Positions 1 through 6,099 of a stretch of DNA of 9,316 bases are shown here, piece after piece. Both the position numbers and the translations under genes were made by a program. The notes under the pieces were generated by a model that worked only from the letters and a program-made list of their open reading frames with translations, ran no database searches and was not told where the DNA came from. This DNA is from Deltaproteobacteria bacterium. Lineage in GTDB: Bacteria; Desulfobacterota; Desulfarculia; Adiutricales; JAGVGV01. Positions within the stretch are counted from its first letter, which is position 1; each line of letters opens with the position of its first letter. The stretch covers positions 1-9,316 of the forward strand of contig JADFXS010000101.1 of assembly GCA_015233515.1 (NCBI GenBank), given 5' to 3'.

Positions 1-1
1 G

Positions 2-853
2 GATATGGCCGGTCTGATCGCGCCGTATGACGCTTATGAGCTGATTTCAGCCCTCAAAGCCCAGTGTAAGGTCCCCATCCATCTGCACACTCACTACACT
101 TCCGGCATGGCCTCCATGAGCTACCTCAAGGCTGCTGAAGCCGGAGTGGACATTGTGGACTGCTGCCTGGCCCCCTTTGCGTTAAGGACTTCTCAGCCGG
201 CGGTGGAGCCCATCGTGGCCGCCCTCAGCGGGACCCCCAGGGACACCGGATGCAGCCTGAGCCTTTTGGTGGAACTCAGCCAAAAACTGGAAGAAGTTGC
301 GCTAAACTACAAGCGCTTACTGGATGATACCAAGATGGCCACCATCGACACCAGCGTGCTTCTGCACCAGGTGCCGGGCGGGATGATTTCCAATCTGGTC
401 AACCAGCTCAAGGAACAGAAAGCCATCCATCGTCTGAACGAAGTTTACGCTGAAATCCCCAGGACCAGGACACAGTTGGGCACTCCACCCCTGGTCACTC
501 CCACCAGTCAGATCGTGGGCGTCCAGGCGGTCATGAACGTGCTTTTAGGACCCTACAAATTTGTGTCCCAGGAAACACGCGGCCTGGTCCAGGGTCTTTA
601 CGGCCGGACCCCCACCCCCATCGATCCGGAAGTGGCGGAAAAGGTCTTGAAAAAGGGGAAGGAAGGACGGCATCAACAATATGAATGCCGACCCGGCGAT
701 GTTTTAACGCCGGAAATGGATAAAGTGAAGGAAAAAACCACGGATTACGCCAAGACTGAGGAAGACCAACTCACCTGCGCTTTATTCCCGTCCACGGGCA
801 AGGCTTTTTGCGAAGAACGCAATGTAACCAAGGCCGAATACGGCTCGGAATAA
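2..853 (+). CDS. Pyruvate carboxylase subunit B / oxaloacetate decarboxylase alpha-type carboxyltransferase (3' part)
   Basis: The reading frame is open from the left edge, so the start and the first part of the catalytic barrel lie outside the window; 283 codons remain. The visible part opens with the DMAGLIAPYDAYEL segment, followed by the metal-site motif HLHTHYTSGMASM (His-x-His) and an AGVDIVD strand, as in HMGL-like TIM barrels of OadA/PycB. After the barrel come the PYC/OADA conserved helical region and the motif LVTPTSQ, which carries the Thr that shuttles a proton in pyruvate carboxylase carboxyltransferase domains. The protein stops soon after this region: there is no Ala/Pro-rich linker and no biotinyl (AMKM-type) domain, so it must use a separate biotin carrier. 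Family knowledge gives carboxyl transfer between biotin and pyruvate/oxaloacetate. A transcarboxylase 5S-like role is an alternative. Family assignment is strong; the exact substrate is inferred. Confidence 0.9.
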   Translation, partial: DMAGLIAPYDAYELISALKAQCKVPIHLHTHYTSGMASMSYLKAAEAGVDIVDCCLAPFALRTSQPAVEPIVAALSGTPRDTGCSLSLLVELSQKLEEVALNYKRLLDDTKMATIDTSVLLHQVPGGMISNLVNQLKEQKAIHRLNEVYAEIPRTRTQLGTPPLVTPTSQIVGVQAVMNVLLGPYKFVSQETRGLVQGLYGRTPTPIDPEVAEKVLKKGKEGRHQQYECRPGDVLTPEMDKVKEKTTDYAKTEEDQLTCALFPSTGKAFCEERNVTKAEYGSE

Positions 854-871
854 GCAAAGATACCCTGATCC

Positions 872-901
872 GGTCCCAAGGGGCGCCGACCCCTTTGGAC
901 C
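872..901. terminator. Imperfect hairpin after the carboxylase gene, possible terminator
   Basis: A 12-nt arm (872-883) pairs with 890-901 at 11 of 12 positions (one C:T mismatch) around a 6-nt loop. It begins 18 nt after the carboxylase stop codon. No T-run follows, so it is not a classical intrinsic terminator. It may stabilise the 3' end or act with the next hairpin. Confidence 0.45.
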
Positions 902-931
902 ACAAGGGTGCCTCTAGAGATTGTAAAATAC

Positions 932-970
932 CATCCTGACGCCTCCTGAAAACCGTGAGACGCCAGGATG
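932..970. terminator. Second hairpin between convergent genes, possible terminator for the - strand gene
   Basis: Arms 932-945 and 957-970 pair at 12 of 14 positions, including a perfect outer CATCCTG/CAGGATG stem, with an 11-nt loop. It lies between a + strand gene ending at 853 and a - strand gene ending at 1030. Read on the - strand it is followed by GGTATTTTAC, a modest T-rich tract, so it could terminate the MBL gene. No coding signal was seen in 854-1029. Confidence 0.4.
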
Positions 971-1029
971 TTACGCCTAAGGAGAGTGTGTCTCCCGGCG
1001 GTAGGTGGAGAGGATAAAATTCCCCGGCG

Positions 1030-1695
1030 TTAGATCATCGGGAAATACATCCTTTCGATAGCCTGAAAATTTTTCAATACGTTTTGACGGCCGACCACCG
1101 CCGGGCCATGTCCGGGAAGAATGACCTCCACATCCAGGGCGGACATGCGGCGAATGCTGTCCTTGAGCAGCCGGCCGCTGCCGCCGGGAAAATCGGTTCG
1201 GCCTACGCCTTGGGCAAAGATAAGATCGCCGGTAATCAGGACTTTTCGGTCGGGCCAATACAAGCAGATACTTCCCGGGGAATGGCCGGGGGTATGATGA
1301 ACCTGGAGGGTATGATCGCCTATGACCAGGTCACCCGGGACCAGGTGAACGTCTATTTTTATTTCCGGCATCTTTAAACCCATCATCCGATAAAATTCCG
1401 GGCCGGTCTTCCTCAGGAAGATTTCATCATCAGGATGCATGGCCTGTTTGGCCCCTGATTTTGCAATCTCCGGTCCGGCTTCCATATGGTCGGGATGACA
1501 GTGGGTATATATGATCAAGTTTATTTCATCCGGTTTGACGCCGTCCGCGGACATTTGTTTGGCCGGATGAGGAAATAAATGTTTGTGACCGGGGTCAATC
1601 AAGGTCTTGACCCGCCCGCTGATCATGATAGTGTTACTGTTGTTTTGGGAATAGCTTTCCCAGGGATAAAAAAACAGGTCCTCGGCAATCTTCAT
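1030..1695 (-). CDS. MBL-fold metallo-hydrolase (glyoxalase II-like)
   Basis: This 221-residue protein has the metallo-beta-lactamase signature in order: THCHPDH at residues 64-70 (HxHxDH metal site), HTPGHSPGS at 134-142, TGDLIF at 155-160 (bridging Asp157) and PGHGP at 194-198. The segment GVGRTDFPGGS at about 163-173 is typical of glyoxalase II/GloB-like hydrolases. The probable chemistry is Zn- or Fe-dependent hydrolysis of a thioester or similar bond in the cytoplasm; no signal peptide is seen. The ATG at 1695 was chosen because GGAG sits 7 nt upstream. The frame stays open to 1884, but the extra residues overlap the divergent gene and do not look like the family. Substrate unknown. The N-terminal NNSNTIMI stretch fits the first beta strand of the fold, so the protein looks complete. 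Confidence 0.85.
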   Translation of the reverse strand: MKIAEDLFFYPWESYSQNNSNTIMISGRVKTLIDPGHKHLFPHPAKQMSADGVKPDEINLIIYTHCHPDHMEAGPEIAKSGAKQAMHPDDEIFLRKTGPEFYRMMGLKMPEIKIDVHLVPGDLVIGDHTLQVHHTPGHSPGSICLYWPDRKVLITGDLIFAQGVGRTDFPGGSGRLLKDSIRRMSALDVEVILPGHGPAVVGRQNVLKNFQAIERMYFPMI

Positions 1696-1798
1696 AAAGA
1701 TACTCCAAGAAGTTTTGAGGACCAACATAACCATGCTGGCTTCACTGGTCAAGGGGCTATTGAATATGGCCCGGTTCCAAGGAGAAGGAGGAACGATC

Positions 1799-2779
1799 AT
1801 GTCCAGGCTTATTACCGCGGTATTGTTGGCTTTTGTGATGTTCGGCCCGGGGGCGGGGCTGGGTCTGGCCGCCGACGCGGCCATGGTCGTGGATCAGTCC
1901 GGTCCGGAAGCCAAATACGACGTCGGCCCCAAGACCGGGACTCCGGTCAATCTCATGGATTTCCTGAGTGACGGCGACCGAATCGATCTGCCGTCCGGTG
2001 GCCGCCTAGTCCTTAATTATTTTTCTTCCGGTAAAAGGGAAGACATCACCGGCGCCGGTAAATTAACCGTCAGCCAAGCCGCCAGCCAAGCTGGGCCGGG
2101 GATCAAAGTGATCTCTTCCCAGGCCGCTTCGCCGCCGCCTCAATCCGTGGTGGATGATGGCGCGCAAAAGGCCGGCATGGTGGCTTTTCGCAGTAGCAGC
2201 CTCAAATCCAGTACGCAGAAAGGCGGCGCCAAGCCTGCCGGCGGCAAATTGGATCATCGTTTGAACGAATTCCAAACCCAGACCCAAAGCCCAAGCCAGA
2301 TCGCGCCGGCCACTCTTTTCCAGACGGCCATTTTGCCGGGGAAGCCGGTTTTTTCCTGGAAACCGGTCAATGACGCCACTAAGTATACGGTTAAAGTTTA
2401 TGCCGGCGCCAACAGCCTCTGGGAATCGGAAACCGATCGGACGCCCATGACCTATGCCGGCCCGCAACTAAACCCGGGGACTAAGTATAAATGGACGATC
2501 ACGGCTTTGAACGGCTCCAAGGAAATAGCTCGCGGCGGTAGTGAATTTTGGGTCCTGTCCGCGGATAAAGCCAAGGAAAAGGCGGATACCGAAGCCCGAA
2601 TCCGGAAAACTTCCCTGCCGGATTCTCCCGAAGTGCAGATAGGTCAAGTCATGCTTTACCAGAAGTATGAACTATACGACGAAGCCGCGGTCATTCTGCA
2701 AGGCCTGGTAAAGAAATATCCTAAAAATCAGCAGATGGCCAAGCAGCTCAAATTGCTTTCGCCGGGTTTGACCCTTTAA
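1799..2779 (+). CDS. Exported protein with FecR-like, fibronectin-III-like and TPR-like segments
   Basis: This is a 326-residue protein. Residues 1 to about 24-27 form a signal peptide: Arg at position 3, a hydrophobic LITAVLLAFVMF core, and possible cleavage at GLA or ADA, so it should act in the periplasm or cell envelope. Residues about 50-92 (LSDGDRIDLPSGGRLVLNYF, then GAGKLTV) resemble a FecR-type beta domain. A low-complexity Ser/Gln/Ala/Pro linker follows (about 93-175). Residues about 181-255 (PVFSWKPVNDATKYTVKVY, then LNPGTKYKWTI) look like a fibronectin type III fold. Residues about 281-320 (LYQKYELYDEAAVILQGLV) look like a TPR repeat. The ATG at 1799 follows AGGAGG at good spacing; the frame is open from 1715 but lacks this support. 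A small membrane protein follows within 15 nt. Function is unknown; a scaffold or assembly role is only a guess. Confidence 0.75.
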   Translation: MSRLITAVLLAFVMFGPGAGLGLAADAAMVVDQSGPEAKYDVGPKTGTPVNLMDFLSDGDRIDLPSGGRLVLNYFSSGKREDITGAGKLTVSQAASQAGPGIKVISSQAASPPPQSVVDDGAQKAGMVAFRSSSLKSSTQKGGAKPAGGKLDHRLNEFQTQTQSPSQIAPATLFQTAILPGKPVFSWKPVNDATKYTVKVYAGANSLWESETDRTPMTYAGPQLNPGTKYKWTITALNGSKEIARGGSEFWVLSADKAKEKADTEARIRKTSLPDSPEVQIGQVMLYQKYELYDEAAVILQGLVKKYPKNQQMAKQLKLLSPGLTL

Positions 2780-2794
2780 ACCGGTTTGTGGACC

Positions 2795-3016
2795 ATGACC
2801 TCCTCCATGGGAATAGGGATAGGGGCTATCGTCGCCGGTCTGGTCATCATCGGCTTGGGCCAAGCTCTGATCCGGCCTTTTAAAACCGAGGCCCTCGAAA
2901 CCGGTTTTAGGTCACAGATGTTCACTATCGGCGGCTTATTATATTTTTCGGGATATGGCCTGACTATTTTTGGCGCCTGCATGACCTTCGTGGGAGGTAT
3001 GATTCTGTGGCTGTGA
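2795..3016 (+). CDS. Small two-helix membrane protein of unknown function
   Basis: This 73-residue hydrophobic protein has a Gly-rich first membrane helix (about residues 5-26, GIGIGAIVAGLVIIGLG), a short polar stretch with Arg/Lys/Glu (about 27-41), and a second hydrophobic stretch with a possible break (about 43-73, ending in FVGGMILWL). It follows the exported FN3/TPR protein by 15 nt, so the two are probably co-transcribed and may work together at the membrane. The start is uncertain: ATG at 2795 has only a weak GTGG upstream, and TTG at 2786 would add three residues. Translational coupling to the upstream stop is likely. I do not recognise the family. The opposite strand is also open here but gives no convincing protein. 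Confidence 0.6.
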   Translation: MTSSMGIGIGAIVAGLVIIGLGQALIRPFKTEALETGFRSQMFTIGGLLYFSGYGLTIFGACMTFVGGMILWL

Positions 3017-3068
3017 ATATGCCTGCCAGGGTTAGCGAGCGAAATTAAAGTGCTTCCGTTCTTTGTAT

Positions 3069-3106
3069 ATCGAAGTTCCCCGCGGTCCGCCGCTGGGAAC
3101 TTCGAT
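3069..3106. terminator. Long near-perfect hairpin after the membrane protein gene
   Basis: Arms 3069-3080 and 3095-3106 pair perfectly over 12 bp. The stem continues inward as GCGG (3082-3085) with CCGC (3090-3093) across one C/T mismatch, closed by the tetraloop TCCG. It starts 52 nt after the stop codon at 3016. Only GTTTAACT follows, not a clean T-run. It is probably a transcription end or mRNA-protecting hairpin for the preceding pair; a protein-binding inverted repeat is the alternative. Confidence 0.5.
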
Positions 3107-3128
3107 GTTTAACTCCCGGGGCCGCTAC

Positions 3129-3151
3129 CCGGAACCGGTATCCGGAACCGG
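3129..3151. repeat. Short direct repeat, two copies of CCGGAACCGG
   Basis: CCGGAACCGG occurs at 3129-3138 and again at 3142-3151, separated by TAT (period 13). It lies just downstream of the long hairpin in gene-free DNA. It may be a tandem slip product or a paired binding site; nothing in the sequence decides. Confidence 0.55.
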
Positions 3152-3254
3152 CGAAATACGTTATCCTTCTTCACCAATAGTACCTTCATGCCGCGAATCT
3201 GAACCCTTGGTCGGTTTTACCTGCTCCTGGTATAACTTTTTCTCAAAACGCCAA

Positions 3255-3392
3255 GGTGAGTGCAAAACTGGGAATTTTGGCCCGGATCGAGGAGAGCGGT
3301 ATTTTGAAGCCGCATGAATACCGACGTATTTTGAGGACTTCAAAATAAAGCCCGACGAAGAGTTGGGCCAAAAGGGCAGTTTTGCAATTACC
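3255..3392. other. Structured 138-nt element with long paired ends (MITE-like repeat or leader RNA)
   Basis: The two ends are complementary over three helices. GGTGA 3255-3259 pairs with TTACC 3388-3392 (one G:T). TGCAAAACTG 3261-3270 pairs perfectly with CAGTTTTGCA 3377-3386. TTTTGGCCC 3275-3283 pairs perfectly with GGGCCAAAA 3365-3373. Only a single mismatch and a small internal loop (ggaa against ggg) interrupt the 24 bp. The interior contains a further 10-bp stem (3300-3309 with 3338-3347) and a smaller hairpin inside it. This is far more pairing than chance would give in 138 nt. It lies 100 nt upstream of the sigma-54 activator. It matches no riboswitch class I recognise. The shape fits a small non-autonomous inverted-repeat element or a structured 5' leader. 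No clear target-site duplication was seen. Confidence 0.7.
3297..3347. other. Competing hairpins inside the structured element
   Basis: CGGTATT (3297-3303) can pair with AATACCG (3317-3323). The same AATAC (3317-3321) can instead pair with GTATT (3326-3330), which nests inside the 10-bp stem formed by TATTTTGAAG (3300-3309) and CTTCAAAATA (3338-3347). These foldings are mutually exclusive. GTATTTTGA also occurs twice directly (3299-3307, 3326-3334). Whether this is a switch or simply repeat structure is unknown. Confidence 0.5.
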
Positions 3393-3492
3393 GCGCCAGA
3401 TAGCCGATTATCCGGCTCGTTCTTCTCCCGTAAATTAATGAGGAAATCTGTCCCGGATTACGAGTCCAGGGTTCCGCGAGGAGGGGTCTGGT

Positions 3493-5238
3493 ATGTTTTC
3501 GCTGTGGAATCAGCCTGATAAAACAAAAGCCATTCTCGATTCGATTTACAATCCCGTTATCGCCATTGACGATCAAGGCAATATCGTCATGTTCAACCGG
3601 GCCATGGAACGCATTACCGGCAATGTATCCGATGAAATCTATGGACGTCCCTTAAATTCGGTCATCACCAATGCTCAACTCACTCGGATTCTGGAGACCG
3701 GTCGCTCGGAGGTAACCCAGAAAATCGAGATCGGCGACCGGATGTTCACATCCAACCGGGCTCCGATTGTGGTCAATGGGCAGATGATCGGAGCCGTCTC
3801 CATTTTACAGGATATTTCGGAACTGGAGGCCATTTCCAGCGAGCTTCACCATAGCAAGCGGATAATGGAGGAGTTGACGGCCATTATCGAATCGTCCTTT
3901 GATGGAATCTACGTTACCGACGGCGAAGCCCGGACCATAAGAGTCAACGGCGCGTACGAGCGCATCACCGGGGTTAAAAGAGAGGAAGTCCTCGGTCGCA
4001 CCATGTACGAATTGGTGGCGGAAGGTTTTTACAATGAGTCGGTCACCGTGCGCGTTCTCCAGACCCGCCGGCCGGGATCGTTGATCCAAAAGATAAAAAC
4101 AGGAAAAACGGTCATGGTCACGGGAAATCCCATTTTTGACTCGGAAGGCAACATCGTTCTGGTCGTGACCAATGTCAGGGATGTGACCGAGCTTCATCGC
4201 CTGCAGCAAAAACTGGAAAACATGGATCGCCTGCAATCCGAACGTGAAATCGAACTGCGCCAGTTAAAGGAAACTTTTTTAGGCGAGGGGCAAATCGTAA
4301 TAAGATCCAAAAAGATGAAAGACTTGACCGAACTGGCCTTGCGCCTGGCTCAGGTGGATTCCACCGTGCTCATTCAAGGTGAATCCGGCACCGGCAAGGA
4401 AGTCCTGGCCGATTTCATCCACCGTAACGGTTCCCGCCGGGATCAGCCTTTGATCAAAATCAGTTGCGCGGCCATCCCGGACCAACTCCTGGAAGCGGAA
4501 CTTTTTGGCTACGCGCCCGGAGCTTTCACTGGAGCCCGCAAGGAAGGCAAAGCCGGAATCTTTGAAGTCGCCCGGAAGGGGACGGTGTTTATGGATGAGA
4601 TCGGGGAAATGCCCTTGGGATTACAGGCCAAATTGTTACGGGTTCTGCAAGAAAAAGAGATCACCCGGGTGGGAGATACGGTTTCTTTTAAGGCTGACGT
4701 CCGGCTGATGGCGGCCACCAACCGGGACCTGGAGACCTTGGTGGAACAGGGTCAATTCCGCAAAGATTTGTTTTTCCGCCTCAATGTTATCCAAATTACG
4801 GTTCCGCCCTTGAGGGAGCGGCGCGAGGCCATTGTTAAATTAGTTTATCATTTTATGGACAAATTCAACGGCAAGTTCGGGCTGAGCAAGCAGATGAATC
4901 GTCAAGTCCTTGATATCCTAATAGACTATGACTGGCCTGGCAATATCCGTGAACTTGAAAACGCCATAGAAAGAATGGTGGTCGTTACGCCGGGCGAAGT
5001 TATTACCCTGGAGGATCTGCCGCCCCAGATAAGACCGCGGTCTTCTTCATCGACAAATTCCCTGATGGAGGGCCGCTCCTTAAAGGAGATCCTGGCCGAA
5101 GTCGAGCGGCTGACTCTGGAAGAAAGCCTGAAGCACCATAAAACTACCCGAGAAGTGGCTCGCGCTCTGGGATTGAATCAATCCAACGTGGTGCGCAAGT
5201 TAAAACGTCATCGACTAAGCGCCGAAACGAAGCAATAA
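3493..5238 (+). CDS. PAS-PAS sigma-54-dependent transcriptional activator
   Basis: This 581-residue cytosolic protein has a PAS domain at about residues 12-108, a second at about 128-232, a coiled-coil-like linker at about 233-262, the sigma-54 interaction AAA+ domain at about 268-500, and a C-terminal Fis-type helix-turn-helix at about 551-573 (TTREVARALGLNQSNVVRKL). Key motifs are all present: Walker A GESGTGKE 296-303, the sigma-54 contact loop GAFTGA 343-348, Walker B VFMDE 365-369, the arginine-finger region RKDLFFRL 423-430, and sensor II WPGNIRELEN 481-490. It should bind an upstream site and use ATP hydrolysis to open sigma-54 promoters in response to a ligand or cofactor sensed by the PAS domains. 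There is no phospho-receiver domain and no membrane segment. The ATG at 3493 follows GGAGGGG. It is convergent with the - strand acyl-CoA genes, which may be its target (inference). Confidence 0.93.
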   Translation: MFSLWNQPDKTKAILDSIYNPVIAIDDQGNIVMFNRAMERITGNVSDEIYGRPLNSVITNAQLTRILETGRSEVTQKIEIGDRMFTSNRAPIVVNGQMIGAVSILQDISELEAISSELHHSKRIMEELTAIIESSFDGIYVTDGEARTIRVNGAYERITGVKREEVLGRTMYELVAEGFYNESVTVRVLQTRRPGSLIQKIKTGKTVMVTGNPIFDSEGNIVLVVTNVRDVTELHRLQQKLENMDRLQSEREIELRQLKETFLGEGQIVIRSKKMKDLTELALRLAQVDSTVLIQGESGTGKEVLADFIHRNGSRRDQPLIKISCAAIPDQLLEAELFGYAPGAFTGARKEGKAGIFEVARKGTVFMDEIGEMPLGLQAKLLRVLQEKEITRVGDTVSFKADVRLMAATNRDLETLVEQGQFRKDLFFRLNVIQITVPPLRERREAIVKLVYHFMDKFNGKFGLSKQMNRQVLDILIDYDWPGNIRELENAIERMVVVTPGEVITLEDLPPQIRPRSSSSTNSLMEGRSLKEILAEVERLTLEESLKHHKTTREVARALGLNQSNVVRKLKRHRLSAETKQ

Positions 5239-5249
5239 GCCTTGAGGCG

Positions 5250-5292
5250 TTTTTGATCACGGGAAGCGATCAGGATAGGCGCCCATCAAAAA
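5250..5292. other. Inverted repeat between convergent genes
   Basis: TTTTTGAT (5250-5257) pairs perfectly with ATCAAAAA (5285-5292), and GGG (5261-5263) with CCC (5282-5284) extends the stem across a 3-nt bulge. A small GCC-TTGA-GGC hairpin followed by GTTTTT (5239-5254) lies at its left edge and could be a weak + strand terminator. The 78-nt gap between the two stop codons probably serves to end transcription from both sides, but neither hairpin is a textbook terminator. Confidence 0.4.
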
Positions 5293-5316
5293 TAACCCAG
5301 GCCGGATGACGGTCCA

Positions 5317-6087
5317 TCAACTGTAACAAGCCGGAATTTTTTTGAAATCATCCCATTGTCTATCTTCATGGGAGGTGAAGACATCGGCATTGAGCAGCAG
5401 GGACAGATGTTCGATGCGGTATATGCTCTCGGCCGCCAGTTGGGCGTCCCATACATTGCTGCCCGGTATTTTTAAGCGCATGTTCTCCAAAGTGGATAAC
5501 GCGTCACCGGTGATAATATGGTATTTACCGCTTTTAAGCCTGATAATGACTGATTGATGTCCGGGAGTATGTCCGGAGGTTCGGACGACGGAGACGCCGG
5601 GCAACAACACGCGATCGCCTTCGATAAGGTCGTACTGGAGAGGGAAATTAAAGTGATTGTTCATATATTGACCGGACGCGAAGGCGTCGGGCTGGAAAGC
5701 GAAACGATATTCTGATTTTTGAACGACAATGGGGCAGTGATCGAAATATCGCAAGCTGCCGGTATGGTCCCAATGCATATGGGTCAGAATGACCATCCGG
5801 ATATCCTTTATCCGGATATTCAAGGTGTTTAAATGGCTCTCGATCGTGCTCTGTTCGGTCATTTCCGGTTTGATCAGCTTTGCTCGAGGCCCCCAGGCTT
5901 TTTCCGGATTTATCAAACCTTCGGGATTGAGTCCCAGATCGATAAGGATCGGACCTTCATCATGCATAAGGAGGACGGCATAAACGGGGACTTTGATTTT
6001 CCTCCCGATATCCACGCTGGAAATCAAAATGGACCGGTCGATGGTGAGGAGGCCGGTGGGGAGCAAATAAAAAGACTGAACGGCCAT
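5317..6087 (-). CDS. MBL-fold hydrolase, AHL-lactonase-like
   Basis: This 256-residue protein has the metal motif HMHWDH at residues 103-108, GHTPGH at 172-177, Asp195 in ITGDA, and His240 in a C-terminal SHEDRQWDDFKK segment. This layout is that of the N-acyl homoserine lactonase (AiiA-like) branch of the MBL superfamily, including the N-terminal DIGRKIKVPVYAVLL strand region. The catalytic Tyr that follows the bridging Asp in AiiA (Asp-Ala-Ser-Tyr) appears to be replaced here by Ser198, so true AHL lactonase activity is doubtful. The ATG at 6087 was chosen because GAGGTG lies 6 nt upstream; a GTG at 6096 overlaps that site. It is the last gene of a run, 12 nt after the CoA-transferase stop. 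It may hydrolyse a lactone, ester or CoA thioester in that pathway (inference). Confidence 0.82.
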   Translation of the reverse strand: MAVQSFYLLPTGLLTIDRSILISSVDIGRKIKVPVYAVLLMHDEGPILIDLGLNPEGLINPEKAWGPRAKLIKPEMTEQSTIESHLNTLNIRIKDIRMVILTHMHWDHTGSLRYFDHCPIVVQKSEYRFAFQPDAFASGQYMNNHFNFPLQYDLIEGDRVLLPGVSVVRTSGHTPGHQSVIIRLKSGKYHIITGDALSTLENMRLKIPGSNVWDAQLAAESIYRIEHLSLLLNADVFTSHEDRQWDDFKKIPACYS

Positions 6088-6099
6088 ATGGATCACCTC

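Larger units (their letters stand above)
3017..3492. other. 476-base gene-free region with several structured elements
   Basis: No convincing gene was found in any frame. The short open frames translate into low-complexity or hairpin-derived peptides without usable Shine-Dalgarno sites. It holds a strong hairpin (3069-3106), a direct repeat (3129-3151), a long structured element (3255-3392) and a small AGCCG/CGGCT hairpin (3402-3406 with 3413-3417). It ends at the strong ribosome site GGAGGGG before the activator gene. I found no credible sigma-70 or sigma-54 promoter; a TTTTGCA at 3380-3386 lacks a correctly spaced GG element. Confidence 0.7.

Noticed and set aside
1448..1467. Sigma-54-like TGGCCC...TTTTGCA
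   Set aside because: The GG to GC spacing is 11 instead of 10, and it lies inside the MBL coding sequence with no gene placed to use it.
1715..1798. Upstream in-frame start for the exported protein
   Set aside because: The AGGAGG site and a proper signal peptide both point to the ATG at 1799.
1696..1884. N-terminal extension of the - strand MBL hydrolase up to 1884
   Set aside because: A good GGAG site supports the ATG at 1695, and the extension overlaps the start of the divergent gene and does not resemble the family.
3063..3317. Possible 84-residue protein on the + strand
   Set aside because: Its codons run straight through the hairpin and direct repeat, composition is not protein-like and there is no ribosome site.
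3365..3386. TTTTGCA as a -12 element of a sigma-54 promoter before the activator
   Set aside because: There is no GG at the required -24 spacing; the bases are explained by the long paired ends of the structured element.
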